Shown: positions 1-5,675 of the stretch, piece after piece
Layout of the letters: each line of letters begins with the position of its first letter
How positions within the stretch are numbered: position 1 is the stretch's first letter
Source of the DNA: JASFYU01 sp045046905
GTDB lineage: Bacteria > Bacteroidota > Bacteroidia > Flavobacteriales > Flavobacteriaceae
Assembly (NCBI GenBank): GCA_045046905.1
Contig: JASFYU010000184.1
Span: 1 to 7,871, forward strand
Direction: 5' to 3'
DNA: 7,871 nt
Notes under the pieces: model-generated
Seen by the model: only the letters and a program-made list of their open reading frames with translations
Databases searched by the model: none
What the model was told of the DNA's origin: nothing
Program-made: the position numbers and the translations under genes

Positions 1-489
1 AACAAAATAGAGGCCGAACAAATAAAATTCAGCTATCCTGAACAAAAAAAGTTTCCTCCAGAAGAGGAAGGGCTATATTATGATGCAGAAGCTTTTTTTT
101 ACCATTCAGATTTTCTTTATGTCATCACAAAAAATAGAGCAAATCCGTTTTTGGGCAATGCGCTTATTTACAAAGTACCTGCCCAAAAAGGCAAGTACAA
201 TGCCGAATATATTGGCGTATTCAACACCTGTGATAATCAAAAAAGCTGTCAGATTACCTCAGCCGATATTTCTCCTGACAAGAAAACAATTGTTCTTTTA
301 GGCTATGGAAAACTTTGGATGATTACGAACTTTACTTTTGATGATTTCTCTAAGGGTGATAGCAGAGAAATTGACCTGGGTATACGCACGCAGTTGGAAT
401 CGGTTTGTTTTTTGAGCAATACTACTTTGCTACTATCCGATGAACAAAGGGGTGCCACTGGAAGAAATTTGTACTCGTATAAGTTTTAA
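1..489 (+). CDS. C-terminal part of a predicted secreted beta-propeller-like protein (5' truncated)
   Basis: The frame is open from the first base of the window to the TAA at 487-489. The visible 162 residues are therefore the end of a longer protein, and a TTG at 151 is internal. The fragment reads as repeated short beta-strand blades: DAEAFFY (about residues 28-34), ITSADISPDKKTIVLLGY (about 83-100), LWMITNF, and a final LESVCFL...LLSDEQ (about 135-152). Such patterns are typical of esterase-like or phytase-like propellers and similar flavobacterial proteins of unknown function. Two nearby cysteines (CDNQKSC) could form a disulfide, which would fit export. Signal peptide, start and full length are not visible. 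No catalytic motif is evident, so no reaction is proposed. It converges on the large lipoprotein gene at 672-4385 across a 182-bp gap. The coding call is secure; the propeller fold is a guess from strand-rich repeats. Confidence 0.8.
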   Translation, partial: NKIEAEQIKFSYPEQKKFPPEEEGLYYDAEAFFYHSDFLYVITKNRANPFLGNALIYKVPAQKGKYNAEYIGVFNTCDNQKSCQITSADISPDKKTIVLLGYGKLWMITNFTFDDFSKGDSREIDLGIRTQLESVCFLSNTTLLLSDEQRGATGRNLYSYKF

Positions 490-671
490 ACAAACCATCA
501 TTACGACCCCGAGTATTCTGGGCAACTAATCTGTTGCTGTATTACAGCAAACTTACCGTATTGGCTTGCAGAATGGGCAGGCTTTATGACACTTCGCCTG
601 CACTCGGCCGCCACTCACAAAGACGCAAAACCTAACTTTTTCAAGCAAGCTCTTTTTAGTCTTATCTTAGA
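490..671. other. Convergent intergenic region with a GC-rich, palindrome-rich core (possible dispersed repeat)
   Basis: No gene is supported here. The stretch 561-620 has 34 G/C of 60, clearly richer than the AT-rich surroundings. It contains several inverted repeats: GCAAC/GTTGC (522-526 and 533-537), a perfect 17-bp palindrome (534-550), and GCAGGC/GCCTGC (577-582 and 596-601). The last can be extended as an imperfect stem with a two-base bulge over about 571-605. A structured RNA, a dispersed intergenic repeat or a protein-binding region would all fit. I recognise no named family. Confidence 0.4.
534..550. repeat. Perfect 17-bp palindrome (8-bp arms, 1-bp centre)
   Basis: TTGCTGTA and TACAGCAA flank a single T at 542. 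As RNA it can form a 6-7 bp hairpin. The left arm overlaps GTTGC at 533-537, which can instead pair with GCAAC at 522-526, so the two hairpins are mutually exclusive. No U-run follows on either strand, so it does not look like an intrinsic terminator. It could be an operator or part of a structured repeat. Confidence 0.5.
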
Positions 672-677
672 CTAGAA
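654..677. repeat. Inverted repeat over the stop codon of the lipoprotein gene
   Basis: TAGTCT (657-662) and AGACTA (669-674) pair around a 6-base loop, and one G-U and two A-U pairs extend the stem to 654-677. It covers the TAG stop (672-674) of the minus-strand gene. It could help end transcription in this convergent gap. However, the minus-strand transcript has an A-run rather than a U-run after the stem, so a classical intrinsic terminator is unlikely. Confidence 0.3.
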
Positions 678-3600
678 CCCAAATCCTAGTCCAAAAGAAA
701 ACCTTGACCCATCAACACTATTGAATAGAGCTACTCTCGCCGTAATTATATCAGCCCCATTTAGAAAAAACCCACCTCCATAAGAGGCATGCCAGGTATT
801 GGAATCCTCATCGGGTTGCCATACCCTGCCATAATCATAACCGCCATAGACCCCAAATGTCAAGGGTAAAAGGCCTGTTTTTATTTTTCGCAGACTATAC
901 CGAATGTCGGTATTTTGATAATATGATTTTTTTCCGGTAAAACGCTGGTTTCTATATCCTCTTAGGCCATCTAGGCCTCCTATATTAGCCCCTTGATAAA
1001 ATTCAAAGCCATCGCCAATAATAAAATGTGCCTTCCATTTTGTAGCAAGTACCAAGCGGCCGTTTGCAATCAGTTTATGGTCAAAAGAAATTGTGGGAAT
1101 TATATAACCAAAGCTTTGCCCATTTGATCCGGTTTCTTTTTTATACCCTGCCTGAAGCGAAGTAGCCATCCCCATGGTCGGAAAGGCCTCACTATCAGTA
1201 TTGGCATAGGAAAATTCACCGTCAAGCCCTAAAAAAGTCTTTCTACTTTCTTCTCCATTGGCGACATAAAAAGTATTTATAAACCGCCCTTCTGTTTCCT
1301 CGACTTCAATAGACTCGTATACTCCTCCTATTCTGAGCTTACTTCCTAAATCTCCCCTCCAGACTAGGGAAGGGGCTAATTTAAAAGTTTCCACTTTGAC
1401 ACGATTATAATCAAACGCTAAATCATCATCTAAATTCTTAGTAGTATTGCCGAAGCCGAAGAAGTTTATACTATAATTGGGACTCGTGAATTTAGTGAAC
1501 AGCTCTAGGTTAGTTTTGCCGAATACATTTGCAAATTCGCCCCTATACCCCAAATCAAAACCATTCGTTGCAAAATAGAATGCGGCATTAATAGTGTGCT
1601 GGCTTGTAAAAGGGTTTTGCAAAAACCCGTTATAGGTACGGGTATTTATGACACCTATCTTAAAACCATCGTCAGGATTTGAACCAATTATAGGTATAAT
1701 CTGGTTGGTGCTGCTCCTCAATTTTGTGGGCTGGTAGGTGTTTGTTTCATAGTCTTGGCTAAGCCTCAACTTCGCCCCTTGCGTATTCTTAAATGTGTTT
1801 TTCTTGATTTTATGATCGTAAATATACACACCTCTACTATCGAATAGATCGTAGGTGTCATTGTTATGGCCACCAACTATTCTTAGCTTACTATGGCTTC
1901 GATTCACTTCACGTACCTCAAAATAGTCATCGTCATCTAAACCATATAGCCAAATTTCTTTGGTTACCTCTTTGTCATATACTTTTCTATAAAAAATATC
2001 TGCTTTTTTTCCATCTTTTATACGATAACCAATAACTTCGATTTTTCCATTTTCTAAGCCTGAAATCGTAAAATGATCATCTTTGTCAGTGCCTATCACC
2101 ACTGAAAATTTATTGAGTATGTTATAGTATTCCACGGCGGTTTCCACTATAGTAGACTTTCTCGACAAGAGGGCCTTTTTGATTTTTGCTATGGTCTCAT
2201 CTCGAATTTCAACAGGAAATCGCAACATGGCCTTATCGATTACCTCTTCAGAAAGATTTTGTTGTAAAAATACAGCCTGTTCTTTCCAAAGTTCAAGTTC
2301 AGTCTCTGGCAACAAGGCCATATCCAAGGCAAATGTCAATAGCGATCCATTAAACCCCTTTACGCTCCGTATTTCCTCGTTAAATCCTTCCATCAAGGTC
2401 AAGGAAGGAATTATTCTGGTCGCAAGCCACATAAAAACTCCATCGCCCATAATCGAAAAGGCCTGATCCCTGTCTCTAGGTATGGGCCTATACTCCACTT
2501 TACCCGTTTTCTTGTCTTTAAATTCTGCCCATCGCCACTGATCGGTGTGCCGGTCCCAATCACCTATCATCATATCGAACAAACGCGCTCTAATATAGGC
2601 GGTCTTATCTACCGAATATTTCTCGTCTTCTCTTATCTTTTGCAATACATCATCTGTACTTTCCAATTCATTGGCATAACCAAAGCTCTTCAAGTCTCCA
2701 TGCCCGTCTGCGGTGCGTTCTTCAATCATATAGAGGGCATCTCCGAATTCGTCATCATAATCTTTAATAGCATTCTGTTTGGGAATATAATACAGATTTG
2801 GATTGGTATGGTATATACCAACAGCATCGGACATCACTCCTATGGCGAATGGAGCATACGGATGTGATCCCGTATAAAAATCAGAAAGAAGACGTTCGGT
2901 AAAGGTGCCCTCAAAATCACCGATTACATACTGATCTTTAAAAGCCATTGCCTGCAAATACACTTCAGCACTCTTCCTCAAGGCCCGCATAACATATTCT
3001 TTACCCTCTTTATTTACCATTCGAAGTGATTTGGACTGGTGGCCTCCACCTTTTCGCAGTACCTTGAGGCCACCAAAAATGGTGTCAAGATTCACGGTTG
3101 GCACCGTCACTTTGGTCGCATAATATTTTCTGTAGCGCTCACCCCAGAACCACTTAAAAAATGAACTCCTATCAATCTCTTCTTCGGTATAGATTGATGC
3201 TTTGTACTGTGGCGGAAATGAATCGGCATATTGTTTTGAGTCATTTTTGCGATGCTCGGGCAACACTTCGGAGGTAAATAAAAATTCTTCTTTCTCGTCT
3301 GGGCCCACACCATAGAATTTCACTCTTGAAGAGCCATCTGCGAATACTTGCAAAACGGCATATCCCATTTTTCCTGTTGAAAACCGACTACCATTCAGCA
3401 ATCGGGTCGCTCCTTTTTTAGCTCCCGAACCACTGACTATTTGGGGTGTATTTTCTTCAACAATGTATTGCAAGGTATGCTCATGGCCTGAAGTAAAAAT
3501 AACCTTATCGGAATATTGTGCCAAGGTCACAATCCGTTTTCTCATCAAATTATACCGCTTGTTTTGTAAATCTTCTCTAGATGCACCGGTAACTTTTCGC

Positions 3601-4385
3601 AGCACGTTTACAAAAGTGCCCAAAACGGGAAGTGGAACCTTACTACTACCTATAAACAGCTGTTGTCTTAGCGAATATTGGCCTCCATGGGTTCCGTAGC
3701 TGAACATCGGATGGTGCATTGCGATAATGGTGGTTTTATTTGCATTTTTTTTGATTTCACCTTCGAGCTCTTGAAAGAATTTTTCTCTATCCTTAATCTC
3801 ACAATCATCATTTATAGTGGGGTGTTTGTCCCAATTGGTCAAAAACCATTCAGTATCGATGGCAATTACAACTATATCATCGCTTATTTCTATTTTTTTC
3901 ATAGGACAGCCGTCCTCAGGAAAAAAGACCTTTTTACTGTCAAGCTTTTTTTCAATGTATTTCTGCTGACGCGACAAGCCCTTCAGCCCTTTACTATACC
4001 AATCATGGTTTCCAGGAATAAAAATGGGTCTCCCTTTAAAGTTCTCTAAAGTATTTAGCTGGGCATCTAACTGGTTCTTAGCCTCTTGATTGGCAACTTT
4101 GTCGTCTTTTTTATCAGGCATACCGGCAGGATAGATATTATCGCCCAAAAAAATGGCCGTACTATGGGTATCGGCTTTTTCCAATTTGTTTTTAAAAAGC
4201 TTTAAGGTAGGATTCAATACTCCCTCTGGAGATTTTCCGGCATCTCCTATCAAATAAAAAGTGTGCGTGACCTCTTTTAAAGTCTGAACATCATCTGCAG
4301 TGACCCTATCTGCATATTTGACCTTGTAGGTTGCGCAACCGCTCACAAAAAAGACCCCTAAGAAAAAAATGTAATATTTGCTCAT
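672..4385 (-). CDS. Lipoprotein: calcineurin-like phosphoesterase, kinase-like domain and C-terminal Omp85-type outer-membrane barrel
   Basis: The 1237-residue protein starts at an ATG and opens with a lipoprotein signal, lipobox VSGC (Cys17). Residues about 40-360 are a calcineurin-like phosphoesterase with its metal motifs in order: GDAG (47-50), GDN (81-83), GNHD (125-128), HH (224-225) and GHEH (300-303). Residues about 435-650 form a second domain with GGGHQS (446-451), MRALRK (466-471), IGDWDRHTDQW (607-617) and RDRDQAF (637-643), which resemble the loops of atypical kinases. Asp-rich turns occur at 765-772, 815-822 and 838-846. The rest, about 890-1237, is strand-rich, carries the Omp85 signature LRGY (1141-1144) and ends in aromatic Phe as outer-membrane barrels do. 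Lipidation plus barrel implies outer-membrane location; whether the enzyme domains face the periplasm or are carried outside is unknown. Substrate is unknown. It is divergent from the HD-PycTM gene. The phosphoesterase and barrel calls are firm; the kinase-like call is inference. Confidence 0.93.
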   Translation of the reverse strand: MSKYYIFFLGVFFVSGCATYKVKYADRVTADDVQTLKEVTHTFYLIGDAGKSPEGVLNPTLKLFKNKLEKADTHSTAIFLGDNIYPAGMPDKKDDKVANQEAKNQLDAQLNTLENFKGRPIFIPGNHDWYSKGLKGLSRQQKYIEKKLDSKKVFFPEDGCPMKKIEISDDIVVIAIDTEWFLTNWDKHPTINDDCEIKDREKFFQELEGEIKKNANKTTIIAMHHPMFSYGTHGGQYSLRQQLFIGSSKVPLPVLGTFVNVLRKVTGASREDLQNKRYNLMRKRIVTLAQYSDKVIFTSGHEHTLQYIVEENTPQIVSGSGAKKGATRLLNGSRFSTGKMGYAVLQVFADGSSRVKFYGVGPDEKEEFLFTSEVLPEHRKNDSKQYADSFPPQYKASIYTEEEIDRSSFFKWFWGERYRKYYATKVTVPTVNLDTIFGGLKVLRKGGGHQSKSLRMVNKEGKEYVMRALRKSAEVYLQAMAFKDQYVIGDFEGTFTERLLSDFYTGSHPYAPFAIGVMSDAVGIYHTNPNLYYIPKQNAIKDYDDEFGDALYMIEERTADGHGDLKSFGYANELESTDDVLQKIREDEKYSVDKTAYIRARLFDMMIGDWDRHTDQWRWAEFKDKKTGKVEYRPIPRDRDQAFSIMGDGVFMWLATRIIPSLTLMEGFNEEIRSVKGFNGSLLTFALDMALLPETELELWKEQAVFLQQNLSEEVIDKAMLRFPVEIRDETIAKIKKALLSRKSTIVETAVEYYNILNKFSVVIGTDKDDHFTISGLENGKIEVIGYRIKDGKKADIFYRKVYDKEVTKEIWLYGLDDDDYFEVREVNRSHSKLRIVGGHNNDTYDLFDSRGVYIYDHKIKKNTFKNTQGAKLRLSQDYETNTYQPTKLRSSTNQIIPIIGSNPDDGFKIGVINTRTYNGFLQNPFTSQHTINAAFYFATNGFDLGYRGEFANVFGKTNLELFTKFTSPNYSINFFGFGNTTKNLDDDLAFDYNRVKVETFKLAPSLVWRGDLGSKLRIGGVYESIEVEETEGRFINTFYVANGEESRKTFLGLDGEFSYANTDSEAFPTMGMATSLQAGYKKETGSNGQSFGYIIPTISFDHKLIANGRLVLATKWKAHFIIGDGFEFYQGANIGGLDGLRGYRNQRFTGKKSYYQNTDIRYSLRKIKTGLLPLTFGVYGGYDYGRVWQPDEDSNTWHASYGGGFFLNGADIITARVALFNSVDGSRFSFGLGFGF

Positions 4386-4444
4386 ATAAATGTTGTAAAC
4401 TCAAAAATTTGTAATTTGGGAAGTATAATCCTAATAGAATTTAT
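4386..4444. promoter_or_regulatory. Short divergent promoter region between the lipoprotein and HD-PycTM genes
   Basis: Only 59 bp separate two divergent ATG starts, so both promoters must overlap here or lie within the genes. Bacteroidota promoters usually have a -7 box TAnnTTTG. One-mismatch versions occur at 4404-4411 on the plus strand (AAaaTTTG) and at 4402-4409 on the minus strand (AAttTTTG). They overlap almost completely, so the two directions could compete. Neither has a TTG at the usual -33 spacing; the nearest on the plus strand, 4378-4380, is slightly too far. No Shine-Dalgarno sequence precedes either start, which is normal for this phylum. Confidence 0.35.
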
Positions 4445-5650
4445 ATGTCGGATATAATTAGAAATACCGAAATTTATGTCAAGGAATTGCTAACCAACGA
4501 ATTAGATTCCTTATATGTATATCACAATTTACGGCATACCCAACGCGTAGTTAAAAGTACTAAAGAATTACTAGATTCTCTTAGCCTGAATTCAAAAGAG
4601 GATGAAATGATTCTTCTTACAGCATGGCTTCACGACACTGGCTATACGAAGGGTACGGCCGACCATGAAGAAAACAGTTGCGCTATCGCCAAGAAATTTC
4701 TGTTAGAACAAGATTATGATACGCAATCCATTAAAAAAGTGTGTGCAACCATTATGGCTACAAAACGCTTTTACACACCTACTTCTCTTTCTGAAAAAAT
4801 TATCAGAGATGCCGATTCATCGCACTTTGCCCAAAAGAGCTATTTGGAGACCTGTGAAATGCTGAGAGAGGAATTGATGTTGTTGGGCATTGCAGATTAT
4901 AGTCAAAAAGAGTGGCTCGAAGAAAACATTAAAATGTTCAGGACAGAGCATCGATTTCATACAGATTATGCCATAGAAAACTGGAAACCCCTAAAAGAAA
5001 AAATCCTTAAGACGTTGATGCAAAATAAAAAAGAAAATAAAATCGCAAAAAAAGAGGCCTTAAAAGCCAAATACAAAAACGAAAGCCCAGATAGAGGCAT
5101 TCAAACTCTGTATAGGGTAACCCTGAAAAACCACCTAACATTAAGCAACATTGCCGATACCAAAGCCAATATTCTGCTATCTGTTAATGCGATTATCATA
5201 TCTATGGCATTGTCTAATCTTATTCCTAAATTGGACAACCCCTCTAATGAATATCTTGTTTATCCTACCTTGATTTTTATTGTCTTTAGCGTTGTTTCTA
5301 TGGTACTTTCGGTACTGGCTACACGCCCCAATGTTACTCAAGGAGAGTTCACCAAAGAAGATGTCAAGCAACGCAAAGTGAACCTGCTGTTTTTTGGTAA
5401 TTTTCATAAGATGAAATTGGCTGACTATGAACTAGCCATACAGGAATTGATTAAGGACAAGGAATATATGTACTCTTCTTTAACCAAAGATTTATATTTC
5501 CTAGGCATAGTACTGAACAAAAAATACAAAATCTTGCGTTGGACCTATACTATCTTTATGATAGGCATGATTGTATCCGTAATTGCATTTGCCATCGCCT
5601 TTCGATTTTTTGGTCCAGAACGGGTAATGAAGGTTGCCGCCATATTCTAA
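4445..5650 (+). CDS. HD-domain phosphohydrolase fused to a Pycsar-effector-like (PycTM/DUF5706) membrane module
   Basis: The 401-residue protein starts at the first in-frame ATG after the divergent gap. Residues about 20-185 are an HD domain: H31, the H63-D64 pair in WLHDTGY, H74, and D122 or D124 in IRDADSSH give the metal-binding pattern of an intact metal-dependent phosphohydrolase. A Lys/Glu-rich linker (about 185-215) follows. Residues about 218-390 match the Pycsar effector family PycTM (DUF5706) in its hallmark stretch HLTLSNIADTKANILLSVNA (230-249). Three hydrophobic segments follow at about 242-262, 270-292 and 365-388, with a charged loop between the second and third. In Pycsar defence, PycTM is triggered by cyclic UMP or CMP made by a cyclase and damages the inner membrane. 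Here no cyclase gene adjoins. The HD domain could hydrolyse the signal or another nucleotide; that is inference. Location is predicted as inner membrane with HD in the cytoplasm. Domain assignments are confident, biological role uncertain. Confidence 0.92.
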   Translation: MSDIIRNTEIYVKELLTNELDSLYVYHNLRHTQRVVKSTKELLDSLSLNSKEDEMILLTAWLHDTGYTKGTADHEENSCAIAKKFLLEQDYDTQSIKKVCATIMATKRFYTPTSLSEKIIRDADSSHFAQKSYLETCEMLREELMLLGIADYSQKEWLEENIKMFRTEHRFHTDYAIENWKPLKEKILKTLMQNKKENKIAKKEALKAKYKNESPDRGIQTLYRVTLKNHLTLSNIADTKANILLSVNAIIISMALSNLIPKLDNPSNEYLVYPTLIFIVFSVVSMVLSVLATRPNVTQGEFTKEDVKQRKVNLLFFGNFHKMKLADYELAIQELIKDKEYMYSSLTKDLYFLGIVLNKKYKILRWTYTIFMIGMIVSVIAFAIAFRFFGPERVMKVAAIF

Positions 5651-5675
5651 GATTAAAGTCGACATACTTCAATCT
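5650..5675. terminator. Possible bidirectional terminator hairpin between convergent genes
   Basis: AGATTAAAGT (5650-5659) and ACTTCAATCT (5666-5675) form a 10-bp stem with one A-C mismatch and a 6-base loop. It fills the 23-bp gap and reaches both stop codons (5648-5650 plus strand, 5674-5676 minus strand). A symmetric stem fits a shared terminator, but it is AT-rich and no clear U-run follows on either strand, so its strength is doubtful. Confidence 0.35.

Noticed and set aside
151..489. A small gene starting at TTG 151
   Set aside because: The same frame is open back to base 1 and the upstream residues continue the propeller-like pattern, so this is the tail of a longer gene.
630..636. 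ACCTAAC, which fits the RYYYAAC end of an integron attC site
   Set aside because: No partner GTTRRRY is found at a suitable distance and orientation around the palindromic core, and there is no integrase or cassette array.
3678..4049. A 123-residue plus-strand reading frame, and similar ones at 2547-2867 and 2179-2466
   Set aside because: They lie entirely opposite the well-supported lipoprotein gene, whose motifs are in the other strand, and their translations show no domain or conserved pattern.
4424..4429. A perfect TATAAT as the -10 box of the HD-PycTM gene
   Set aside because: Bacteroidota sigma factors use a different -7 box, there is no TTGACA partner, and it lies only 15 bp before the ATG, leaving almost no leader.
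4445..5650. Calling this a complete Pycsar defence operon
   Set aside because: No pyrimidine cyclase or other defence gene is in the window. The flanking genes are a divergent envelope protein and a convergent GAF protein, so only the effector-like module is supported.
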